Part shown: positions 9,701-16,660 of the stretch, piece after piece
How positions within the stretch are numbered: the first letter of the stretch is position 1
Layout of the letters: every line of letters begins with the position of its first letter
Assembly (NCBI RefSeq): GCF_024112395.2
Contig: NZ_CP078013.2
Span: forward strand, 3,720,001 to 3,784,000
DNA length: 64,000 nt
DNA from: Pseudomonas pergaminensis
Lineage (GTDB): Bacteria; Pseudomonadota; Gammaproteobacteria; Pseudomonadales; Pseudomonadaceae
Direction of reading: 5' to 3'
Notes under the pieces: generated by a model
Told to the model about the DNA's origin: nothing
Databases searched by the model: none
What the model saw: only the letters and a program-made list of their open reading frames with translations
Made by a program: the position numbers and the translations under genes

Positions 9701-11636
9701 GGCTGCGCAGTTGAACACCTCGTACAAGACTCTGACAGAACAAAGACGCAAACTGAGATCGGTGTGGAGGCTCCTGCAAAGTGCTACCGCCGACCGGCTT
9801 CCCGCTCTGGAGGCGCGGCACCAAATGGAGATGCGCGACTACGCAAGGGTGCGGGGCTACTACCGGACATTGCTGGACACCTTCACAGAACAGTCCGCAC
9901 ACCTATTGGCGGCACGGCAAAAAGCGTTCAGCCTAGGCCAGGAACTCAAAGACGTTGCAGGGGCCGGCGCTCACGTCCAGGATCTGGAAAAAATGCTCGA
10001 GAACACCTGGGAGGGCACATTTGCGCTCTACGAATATGAGCGCGGGTGGTTGAACGACCTGTTCACTTCCAAGAGCGGCGAACCGCTGTACGATCTGTTG
10101 AAGCGCACGCACCTGAATACACTTTGGGGTGACCGTACCGCATTTGACGAACATGTCGCCAATTCTATCGAGGCCGCCGACACCTGGCAGCGAATGGCAA
10201 ATGCCACCTCTACACTGGAAACCCTGTCTGAACAGTTGGAGCGGCTTTCTACCGGGGGACGTGCGATACGCAACCGCCTGATGAACGCGATCATTACCCC
10301 ACAATATTATTTCGTGGCGAACCTGAAACTTAATGCATTGCGCCCGCTGGCATGGGCAAGTTTCGACTTATCGATTGAGCCGATGCGGCCACAGGAGGCA
10401 CTCTACTACGAACTCCTGACAGAGCGTGACCTCAATCAAACCCTGCTTTCCCATATCGACGTACGCAGCAGCAACGACTACTCACTGAGCGACCAGCGCA
10501 GTGTTTACGAAACGCTCATCGAGACATACCGGCGCTATGAAAATGCCCTGCGGGCACTCAATGTGCTCAGATCCAAGCGTCTACTTGGCTCATCGGCACG
10601 GCTTCTGAAGGGACTGCAATACGCCTGCGCCCTAGCCGAGGGTGAATTGGAGACGGTGGTGCGCTTACAAGAAAAACTGGAGGTTGAACTGCCGCTGTCG
10701 AAAACCCTGCGCCCCAAGGCCCCCACCAAACGCGTGTTCAAGACTCGCCGTAAAGCTTATCTGATCGGCGACCTACAGCCGGCCAACGAGCACATTGCCC
10801 ACGAACACTTGACCATCAGCGAGCCGATAACAGGCCACACCCTCGCCACCTATGACCGGCAAGACAATGAATGGGTAGAGACGACACGCAGCGTACGTGT
10901 AGAACCCGAGCCGGACGTGACGGTGCGCACGCTGGCGCAGGTGAGGGAGTCAGGCCGGGAACTGATCAGTCAACGCAAGGGTATCGAGCAACAAGTGGCA
11001 GCCGAGCAACTGTTGGTGGATGAAGAAGCCACCCGGGAAGAAGTCGACCCGGATACCTGGGACACATTGCTCACGACCCACGCCCGGAAACTGACCGCCT
11101 TGGCCGATGAACTGGTCCGAGATCACAAAGACAAACCCGCCACGCAAGACCTGGTGGATGAGTACCGTGCACACGCCAGAGACCTGACGCGCATCGCGCA
11201 GCGAGCATGCAGTCGCGCCTACAAAAAGCAACTACCCACCGCCGACAGCGTCACTTACCTATGGGAACATGGTGAGATCGACATCAACCTCACCAGCCCG
11301 TCCGACCCCGACCGACCGACACTCAGCGGTGATTTTTTCACCGAATATGCGGTGTATGACAAAACCGCCAAGCCGCCCGTGGTGCTGTGGTACGCCCACT
11401 TCCACTACCGCACCGCCGACGCTCCGCCGGCCAGCTACACCCGTGCGCATTTAAAGCTGCCGGAGCAACGCAAGTTTACCCAGAAGGATTTGCTCAAGGC
11501 GCACGTACAAGCCTATCTGGCCAACCAGAAGACCCCCGGCAGTGCGCCGGTCAGGAAGATCGTTTATGTGCTGATCACGCCACCGCTGGACAACCTGTTC
11601 CTGAAAATCGCCCCGCTGCCCTCGGCGACTCAATGA
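6726..11636 (+). CDS. giant dermonecrotic-toxin-domain (DUF6543-like) protein, copy B
   Basis: This 1,636-residue paralogue of the preceding gene is collinear over the whole length. Shared blocks include RPTLRSVTAQML near the N-terminus, GGYIERVTMSLLDLALKNL, RPLAFVRKPGATADVVDNMF, IYSNGGFTEPHYV, a long charged helical region in the C-terminal half, and VVLWYAHFHY near the end. Start ATG 6726 is chosen because AAGGAA stands 7 nt upstream; a GTG at 6690 is in frame but has no ribosome-binding site. No signal peptide or transmembrane helix is evident. Divergence between copies is large enough that this is an old duplication, not a recent tandem copy. Function is inferred only from the family name; no catalytic motif was identified. 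Confidence 0.8.
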   Translation: MPTPSHARATNLIQQTVAEQFRTRPTLRSVTAQMLSDNLKEKYPLLTHPISDLRLAQPRDGGGRALLPLLDIALEHLADGRYPDVSNRHGMDCYLSDATGTRLRYQAESPHDYDLQVIEAVIHELPLILFIDFQDALAAYWGQDSDAGGSRWKWLATVLQSQLRLSTLRNVDATSQQLSALSLLTRYPDRQTRASQSEPGTFVYAYTPAACLQQGQTTLTLQAADLLVVSNTGTLLCTVSGEVLPFANVDAFGRAWAERMEARFGADRVTWQLYEPDGDIFEIQAALLLNQQLDDLAAVKLPGMTNVEHLQAQFASITDPSHLLSAETFAPQARLDAALPTWLRDATPQDRFAYHQCLLEQTALKHEALGDPNLNELDAIDTYAAPHLNHQLCLERNTHLHGERTCSEEALAAGYNARELELTFHVPVGNLEGGYIERVTMSLLDLALKNLAGRPKGRMTVRHTGGREIEAWLTPDAILQLVQRVDIGRNYPNYLREHLLSDTIAAKKRQRLFCRQRPVQLSIQALEHKIRGEAGLTQRGFRCVRAAFKPSRSQRWVDNDEIVLRPLAFVRKPGATADVVDNMFIIEPKHTGTGPHLLYRPAYSQSLQEFPDRDALLAAIVQPGELQDSVLTWLSDSARPIYSNGGFTEPHYVRIGLGSEFDLPRKPDPATLASGNDESANEIHHAQDAGTLMEYLFNCQAHQLLNQAERESTSNSESRWALIVEGLQLGLNTLLMAVRGPMAAVGWLLQLLVGLKHDLPALESRDPTARELAWVDLLMNISMLLLHQRVPGDEPVHPRPDETRIEPAPARRGLERPQSTLELPSKAVIQRGAIGLPAEPPGDGRTVLDFDRSLASDTACAALLEKLLAYTVRWPDPAPVPTQAGVYKGLYLINGQWHASVGGLLFRVTIVPGVGEVYILHPEKPARPGILLKTDGKGGWTLDRGLKLAGGGPKRLAALRAKNLERKRELLAAIDSLAVEVREQLEPPCKQSAAQLNTSYKTLTEQRRKLRSVWRLLQSATADRLPALEARHQMEMRDYARVRGYYRTLLDTFTEQSAHLLAARQKAFSLGQELKDVAGAGAHVQDLEKMLENTWEGTFALYEYERGWLNDLFTSKSGEPLYDLLKRTHLNTLWGDRTAFDEHVANSIEAADTWQRMANATSTLETLSEQLERLSTGGRAIRNRLMNAIITPQYYFVANLKLNALRPLAWASFDLSIEPMRPQEALYYELLTERDLNQTLLSHIDVRSSNDYSLSDQRSVYETLIETYRRYENALRALNVLRSKRLLGSSARLLKGLQYACALAEGELETVVRLQEKLEVELPLSKTLRPKAPTKRVFKTRRKAYLIGDLQPANEHIAHEHLTISEPITGHTLATYDRQDNEWVETTRSVRVEPEPDVTVRTLAQVRESGRELISQRKGIEQQVAAEQLLVDEEATREEVDPDTWDTLLTTHARKLTALADELVRDHKDKPATQDLVDEYRAHARDLTRIAQRACSRAYKKQLPTADSVTYLWEHGEIDINLTSPSDPDRPTLSGDFFTEYAVYDKTAKPPVVLWYAHFHYRTADAPPASYTRAHLKLPEQRKFTQKDLLKAHVQAYLANQKTPGSAPVRKIVYVLITPPLDNLFLKIAPLPSATQ

Positions 11637-11653
11637 CATCAGCGTAAAGCACG

Positions 11654-11682
11654 CCCTGTGGGAGTGAGTGAATCCCACAGGG
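11654..11682. terminator. hairpin between convergent genes
   Basis: A perfect 10-bp stem CCCTGTGGGA / TCCCACAGGG (11654-11663 and 11673-11682) lies 17 bp after the stop of copy B and 11 bp before the stop of the convergent permease gene. Its position fits a bidirectional terminator. There is no T-tract on either side. Confidence 0.6.
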
Positions 11683-11693
11683 TGATTGCCGAC

Positions 11694-14069
11694 TCAATGG
11701 GCGAACAACGAGTTGCCCTTCTGCCCCGCGAGCTTCTCGGGCTTGATCAGGAAGCGCGCCAGTGCCGGCAACAGCCACAGGGCACCGAACATGTTCCACA
11801 GCAGCATGAAGGTCAGCATCAGGCCCATGTCGGCCTGGAACTTGATCGCCGAGAAGATCCAGGTGCACACGCCGATCGCCAGGCACAGGCCGGTGAACAG
11901 CACGGCTTTGCCGGTGGACTTGAGCGTCTGGTAGTACGCCTCTTGCAGCGGCAGACCGGCACGCAGGAAGCTTTCCAGGCGGCTGTAGATGTAGATGCCG
12001 TAGTCCACGCCAATCCCCACGCCCAGGGCCACCACCGGCAGGGTCGCGACCTTGACACCGATGCCCATGAACGCCATCAGCGCGTTGCCCAACACCGAGG
12101 TCAGCACCAGCGGCAACACGATGCACAGGGTCGCCGCCCAGGAGCGGAAGGTGATCATGCACATGGTCGCCACGCACAGGTACACCAAAATCAGGATGGT
12201 CAGCTCCGACTCCTTGATCACCTCGTTGGTGGCCGCCTCGATCCCGGCGTTGCCGGCGGCGAGGATGAATTCCAGGCCGTCCTGGTTGTTTTCCTTGGCG
12301 AAGTCCTGCACCGCATGCACGGCGCGGTCGAGGGTTTCCGCCTTGTGGTCGTTGAGGAACACCAGCACCGGCGCCAGCGAGCAATTGTTGTTGTACAGGC
12401 CATCGGCGCGGGCGATGGAGTTGTTCAGTACATCCGGGTTGCGCGACAGGGTTTCCCATTTCAGGTTGCCCTCGTTCATGCCCTTGATCATCTGCTTGGA
12501 CACGGTCACCAGCGAGATCGCCGACTGCACGCCCTCGGTGTTCTGCATCTTCCACATCAACTGGTCGATCGGCGCCATCGCTTCGTAGCGCGAGCAGCCT
12601 TCGGCCTTGGTCTTGACCATCACCACCAACACGTCGGAACTGGTGGAGTAGTTGCTGATGATGAAATTGTTGTCTTTGTTGTAGCGCGAGTCGGGGCGCA
12701 GTTCCGGCGCGCCCTGGTCCAGGTCGCCGATCTTGAGATTCTGGCTGTACCAAAGGCCGCCGCCAAAGGCGACCAACGCCAAGGCGATGGAGATCGGTGC
12801 GACTTTCGGGTTGGCAAAGTTCGACAGCAGGCGCCAGAACGAATGTTCGCGGTTCGCGTCTTTCTTGCTCTTGGCGATGGCGCGTTTGCTGATGCCCACA
12901 TAGGAAATCGCCACGGGCAGCAGGATCAGGTTGGTGAACACGATCACCGCCACGCCAATGGACGCGCCGATCGCCAGTTCGCGGATCACGCCGATGTCGA
13001 TGATCAGCAGGGTGATGAAACCCACGGCGTCGGCCAGGATCGCGATCATCCCCGGCAGGAACAGTTGCCGGAAGGTGCGCCGCGCGGCGGTCAGGGCATT
13101 GTCCGCCTCGCTGGATTGCAGGGCGATACCGTTGATTTTCTGCACGCCGTGGGAGATACCGATGGCGAAGATCAGGAACGGCACCAGCATCGAATACGGA
13201 TCGAGGCCGAACCCGAAGAAGTGCATCAGCCCAAGCTGCCAGATCACCGCCACCAGCGTGGTGCTCAACACCGCGACGGTGCTGCGCAGGCAGTTGGTGA
13301 ACCACAGCAACAGGATCAAGGTGATGATGAAGGCAACGCCGAAGAACATCACCACCATCACCAGGCCGTCGATCAGGTCACCGACCTTCTTGGCAAAGCC
13401 GACGATGTGGATCTTGACGTTGGGGTTCTGGGCTTCGAACTTGTCGCGGATCTTGTCTTCCAGTTCGTGGGAGAACTTGCGGTAGTCCAGGGCCAGTAAC
13501 TTGCCCTGATCCTGCGGGTCCGGGTAGGACTCCAGCAGCGGAATATCGACGATGCTCGACTTGAAGTCGTTGGCCACCAGGCGCCCGACCTGGCCAGACT
13601 TGAGCACGTTGTTGCGCAGTTGATCGAGGCTTGCCGGCGAGCCGTTGTAGCTCTGCGGGATCACTTCACCGCCGGCAAAGCCTTCTTCGGTCACTTCGGT
13701 CCAGCGCACGCTGGGGCTCCACAGCGACTTGAGGCCCGAGCGGTCGACGCCGGAGATGTAGAACACCTCATCGTTGATCTGACGCAGGGTCTCCATGTAC
13801 TCCTGGGTGAATATGTCACCGTCCTTGGCCTCCACCGAGATGCGCACGGTGTTGCCCAGGTTGGCCAGGTCGTTGCGATGCTCCATCATCTTCTCGATGA
13901 AGGGGTGCTTGAGGGGGATCATCTTTTCGAAGCTGGTGGACGGGCGAATCAAGGTCGCCTGCCAGAACAGGAAGATGCTCACCAGCAGGCAGATCACGAT
14001 CACTGCCGGGCGATTGTTGAAGATCAGGCGCTCAAGAAAGGTCGCTTTATCGTTGTGATGACTGCTCAT
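11694..14069 (-). CDS. RND/MMPL-family permease
   Basis: A 791-residue inner-membrane protein. The N-terminal helix (about residues 22-40) is followed by a large periplasmic loop, a block of hydrophobic helices near 225-400 starting GFAKKVGDLIDGLVMVVMFF, a second loop, and a second helix block near 620-775. This is the duplicated architecture of MMPL/RND exporters of lipids or hydrophobic compounds (PF03176), and it is shorter than HAE1 drug pumps (about 1,040 residues). It lies just downstream of the YCF48-type gene and is clearly in the same operon. In lipid- and hydrocarbon-using proteobacteria this pair often occurs with DUF1329 and DUF1302 genes, which are absent here. Export of a lipid-like substrate is an inference. 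Confidence 0.85.
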   Translation of the reverse strand: MSSHHNDKATFLERLIFNNRPAVIVICLLVSIFLFWQATLIRPSTSFEKMIPLKHPFIEKMMEHRNDLANLGNTVRISVEAKDGDIFTQEYMETLRQINDEVFYISGVDRSGLKSLWSPSVRWTEVTEEGFAGGEVIPQSYNGSPASLDQLRNNVLKSGQVGRLVANDFKSSIVDIPLLESYPDPQDQGKLLALDYRKFSHELEDKIRDKFEAQNPNVKIHIVGFAKKVGDLIDGLVMVVMFFGVAFIITLILLLWFTNCLRSTVAVLSTTLVAVIWQLGLMHFFGFGLDPYSMLVPFLIFAIGISHGVQKINGIALQSSEADNALTAARRTFRQLFLPGMIAILADAVGFITLLIIDIGVIRELAIGASIGVAVIVFTNLILLPVAISYVGISKRAIAKSKKDANREHSFWRLLSNFANPKVAPISIALALVAFGGGLWYSQNLKIGDLDQGAPELRPDSRYNKDNNFIISNYSTSSDVLVVMVKTKAEGCSRYEAMAPIDQLMWKMQNTEGVQSAISLVTVSKQMIKGMNEGNLKWETLSRNPDVLNNSIARADGLYNNNCSLAPVLVFLNDHKAETLDRAVHAVQDFAKENNQDGLEFILAAGNAGIEAATNEVIKESELTILILVYLCVATMCMITFRSWAATLCIVLPLVLTSVLGNALMAFMGIGVKVATLPVVALGVGIGVDYGIYIYSRLESFLRAGLPLQEAYYQTLKSTGKAVLFTGLCLAIGVCTWIFSAIKFQADMGLMLTFMLLWNMFGALWLLPALARFLIKPEKLAGQKGNSLFAH

Positions 14070-14082
14070 TCTTTCCCCGCCC

Positions 14083-14095
14083 TTATTATTGTTTT
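14083..14095 (-). promoter_or_regulatory. candidate Crc/Hfq (CA) motif before the RND permease start
   Basis: On the minus strand the sequence is AAAACAATAATAA, which contains AANAANAA and lies 13-26 nt before the ATG at 14069, spanning the stop codon of the upstream gene. Its position next to the ribosome-binding site is where Crc/Hfq represses translation in pseudomonads. Confidence 0.5.
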
Positions 14096-15141
14096 ACGAG
14101 TTCGGCGCCGTTGGGCGCGGCGACGCGAACGCCACCCTGCCCCGCCAGAATCAAGTTGCCGTTGCCTGCCGCCGTGACGGACGACAGCGAAATACGGTCC
14201 GGACGGTTGAACACGCTGAAGGTCAGTCCATCATCATGGCTGACCACCACGCTGCCGCCATTACCCACGACAACGATGGCACCGTCATCCAGCAAGGTCG
14301 CGCCCGACAGGCCGAACTCCAGCGCTCCCCGCGCCGCGTTCAATTCGACGGGTTCCCAGGTGCTGCCGAAATCCGTGGAACGGTACAGGTTGCCGCGCAA
14401 GCCATAAGCCAGCAGGGTCTGCGGTTGCGCTGTGCTGATCACGCCAAACAGCGAGCCCTCATAGGGACCTTCGAGTTTTTCCCAGGTCTGGCCGTCGTCG
14501 CTGGAACGAAACATGCTGCCCTGCTCGCCGACGATAAACAGGCCGGCGTCCTTGATGTGGGCGATGGCGTTGAGGTGGTACTGGTCTTCGTTGTCGAGGC
14601 GGTCGCTGACGTCATTCCAGCTCTTGCCGCCGTCGGTGGTTTCGATCAGCGCACCGTAGGCGCCCACGGCCAGGCCGTGGCTGGCATCGTTGAACCACAC
14701 ATCCAACAAAGGCGCTTCGCGCTTGAGGTCCTGGTATTGCTGGGTCCAAGTAGCACCGCCATCGGAACTGGCAAGGATTTGCGCATCATGGCCAACCGCC
14801 CAGCCCTGCTTGTCATCGACGAAAAACACCGCCGTGAGCAATTGCCGGGTGGGGACTTTGGCTTGGGTCCAGGTGTTGCCCTGGTCATCGGAATAGAGGA
14901 TATGCCCGCGATCACCGACCGCCACCAGGCGCTTGCCCGCGTGGACCACGTCGATCATCAGGCCTTTGGCGGCCTTGGGGGATTCAATCGCAAAAGTGGT
15001 ATCGCTGGCGGCCTGGACGGAGGTGGACAACGCGGCTGACGCTACCCCCAGTCCAAACAGCGAGAGCGCTGCGGCCAGCATCGCAACCCTGCGTGCGGCG
15101 CGTGGGCGGCAAACAACCCAACCCATGACAGGCTCACTCAT
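14086..15141 (-). CDS. secreted YCF48/BNR-type beta-propeller protein
   Basis: A 351-residue protein with a long, arginine-containing signal peptide; cleavage is probably near VQA-AS at residue 44. Then come repeated blades with the BNR/YCF48 signature: ILYSDDQGNTWTQAKVPT, ILASSDGGATWTQQ, LIETTDGGKSWNDV, MFRSSDDGQTWEKLEGP, LYRSTDFGSTWEPVEL and VVVSHDDGLTFSVF. The start at 15141 is preferred because GGAGAAAGG stands directly upstream; an in-frame ATG at 15156 would place that site inside the coding region. The stop is 16 bp before the permease ATG, so the two form an operon. This partner type is probably an accessory to the permease, but its biochemical role is unknown. Confidence 0.85.
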   Translation of the reverse strand: MSEPVMGWVVCRPRAARRVAMLAAALSLFGLGVASAALSTSVQAASDTTFAIESPKAAKGLMIDVVHAGKRLVAVGDRGHILYSDDQGNTWTQAKVPTRQLLTAVFFVDDKQGWAVGHDAQILASSDGGATWTQQYQDLKREAPLLDVWFNDASHGLAVGAYGALIETTDGGKSWNDVSDRLDNEDQYHLNAIAHIKDAGLFIVGEQGSMFRSSDDGQTWEKLEGPYEGSLFGVISTAQPQTLLAYGLRGNLYRSTDFGSTWEPVELNAARGALEFGLSGATLLDDGAIVVVGNGGSVVVSHDDGLTFSVFNRPDRISLSSVTAAGNGNLILAGQGGVRVAAPNGAELVKQ

Positions 15142-15155
15142 AGACCTTTCTCCCA

Positions 15156-15167
15156 TTTATTATTGTT
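15156..15167 (-). promoter_or_regulatory. candidate Crc/Hfq (CA) motif before the YCF48-type gene
   Basis: The minus strand reads AACAATAATAAA 15-26 nt upstream of the ATG at 15141, matching AANAANAA. It is nearly identical to the motif before the permease in the same operon. Confidence 0.5.
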
Positions 15168-15294
15168 ATCGCCTGCCTTCCGGGGCCTTGAAACCTGCAA
15201 TCTAGAGCGCCTGGAGGAAGCAGGGGCCATCCTATCGGGCTTTCGAATCGTCTGACAATCGGCGCTACGTTATCTTTTGTTAACTGAGGGCCTT

Positions 15295-15348
15295 TCGTCA
15301 GCGCCTGAATATAGCTGCATTCGCGGGGTTGATCGTCAGCGTCTTAAT
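15295..15348. repeat. pair of direct repeats in the divergent intergenic region
   Basis: TCGTCAGCGCCTGAAT (15295-15310) and TCGTCAGCGTCTTAAT (15333-15348) match at 14 of 16 positions with a 38-bp period. A second direct repeat, TATTCCAT, occurs at 15356-15363 and 15385-15392. Both pairs lie between the YCF48-type gene (minus) and the Gfo/Idh/MocA gene (plus) and are plausible operators for the latter. The rest of 15142-15433 is AT-rich and shows no gene. Confidence 0.4.
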
Positions 15349-15406
15349 GAATTTTTATTCCATCTATTGAAATTAGAGAATTTATATTCCATTAATAGGC
15401 CTTCTG

Positions 15407-15416
15407 AAAATAATAA
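15407..15416 (+). promoter_or_regulatory. candidate Crc/Hfq (CA) motif before the Gfo/Idh/MocA gene
   Basis: AAAATAATAA stands 17-27 nt before the ATG at 15434 and just ahead of its AAAGGA ribosome-binding site. It contains AATAATAA, matching AANAANAA. Confidence 0.4.
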
Positions 15417-15433
15417 TGCAAAGGACCACGACG

Positions 15434-16549
15434 ATGCGTGCACTCGGAATCGGCTTGATCGGCACAGGCTTCATGGGCCGCGCCCACGCCCTGGCTTTCA
15501 ATAATGCTCGCGCGGTGTTCGACCTGCCGGTACACCTCCAGTTGGCCGCCCTGGCAGATGCCGACACCGAACGCGCCCAGCGTTGCGCCACAGCCTGGGG
15601 ATTTGCCCAGGCCCATGGCGACTGGCAAGCACTGATCAACGACCCCAGTGTCGACGTCGTGGCCATCACCACGCCCAATCACCTGCACTACCCCATGGCG
15701 ATGGCTGCCATTGCCGCTGGCAAGGCGGTGTACTGCGAAAAACCTCTTGCCGTGAGCCTGGAACAGGCCGACGCCATGCGCCGCGCCGCCAGTGCCGCCG
15801 GGGTGGTGACGCGGGTGGGCTACAACTACCAGCACAACCCGATGATCACGCTGGCGCGGCAGATGATCGCCAACGGTGACCTCGGCGAAATCATCAGCTT
15901 CCAGGGTGAATTCAGCGAAGACTTCATGGCCGACCCCACCTCGCCATGGTCCTGGCGTTGCGAAGTCGAACATGCCGGCGGCGCCCTGGCGGACCTGGGC
16001 AGTCATTTATTGTCGATGGCGCGTTATCTGGTCGGTGATGTGCAGAGCGTGTGCGCCGATACCCAAACCGTCCACGGCCAGCGCCCTGCCGTCAAAGATA
16101 GCGCCGAGCGCAAAACCATCGCCGTGGATGACCAGGTGCACGCCCTGCTGCGTTTCGCCAACGGCGCACGCGGGACGGTAAGCAGTAGCTGGCTCAAGCA
16201 CGGTTACAAAAACCACCTGAGTTTCGAGATCAGCGGAACGAAAGGCACCTTGGCGTTCGATCAGGAGCGTTTGAATGAATTACAGGTGTGTCGCGCGGGC
16301 CAGGATGGGTTCCAGCGTTTACTCGCAGGCCCGGCCCTGCCGGGTTATGCAGCGTTCAGCCCGGCGGCGGGGCACCAATTGGGGTACAACGAGCTGAAGA
16401 CGCTGGAGGTGCAGGAGTTGATCATGGCCGTGGCGGGTCAAGGTGCGGATGGCACTGATTTTGAAGCGGCGTGGGAAGTTGAGCGGCTGGCGACGGCGAT
16501 TCGCGTGGCGGCCAGGGAAGAACGCTGGGTAACCGTAGACGCTCTCTAA
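15434..16549 (+). CDS. Gfo/Idh/MocA-family NAD(P)-dependent oxidoreductase
   Basis: A 371-residue cytosolic dehydrogenase. The N-terminal Rossmann motif is GLIGTGFMGRAHA (residues 8-20). The family CEKPLA motif, with its catalytic-site lysine, is at 101-106, and the C-terminal domain contains DLGSHLLSMARYLVGD with the usual aspartate/histidine pair. Members oxidise or epimerise sugars, inositols or related polyols; the substrate here cannot be read from sequence. The ATG at 15434 has AAAGGA at 15419-15424; an in-frame ATG at 15416 lies too close to that site. The gene stands alone, divergent from the YCF48/RND operon and convergent with the fatty-acid gene block. Confidence 0.85.
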   Translation: MRALGIGLIGTGFMGRAHALAFNNARAVFDLPVHLQLAALADADTERAQRCATAWGFAQAHGDWQALINDPSVDVVAITTPNHLHYPMAMAAIAAGKAVYCEKPLAVSLEQADAMRRAASAAGVVTRVGYNYQHNPMITLARQMIANGDLGEIISFQGEFSEDFMADPTSPWSWRCEVEHAGGALADLGSHLLSMARYLVGDVQSVCADTQTVHGQRPAVKDSAERKTIAVDDQVHALLRFANGARGTVSSSWLKHGYKNHLSFEISGTKGTLAFDQERLNELQVCRAGQDGFQRLLAGPALPGYAAFSPAAGHQLGYNELKTLEVQELIMAVAGQGADGTDFEAAWEVERLATAIRVAAREERWVTVDAL

Positions 16550-16566
16550 ACCACACCGCCGAAACC

Positions 16567-16637
16567 TGTGGGAGCTGGCTTGCCTGCGATGGCGGTGCGA
16601 CTGATACACCGCTATCGCAGGCAAGCCAGCTCCCACA
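16567..16637. repeat. REP/REPIN palindrome
   Basis: Two perfectly complementary 24-nt arms (16567-16590 and 16614-16637) carry the core GGAGCTGGCTTGCCTGCGA and its complement, the typical extragenic palindrome of the P. fluorescens group. It sits between convergent stops and can serve as a bidirectional terminator. Confidence 0.85.
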
Positions 16638-16660
16638 GTGGGTTCACCTAAACGTTCAAA

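Noticed and set aside
11658..13499. 613-codon plus-strand open frame
   Set aside because: It lies antisense to the RND permease, whose protein has clear family structure. Long antisense frames are common in GC-rich Pseudomonas coding DNA, and this one has low-complexity His/Gln/Asp composition with no recognisable motif.
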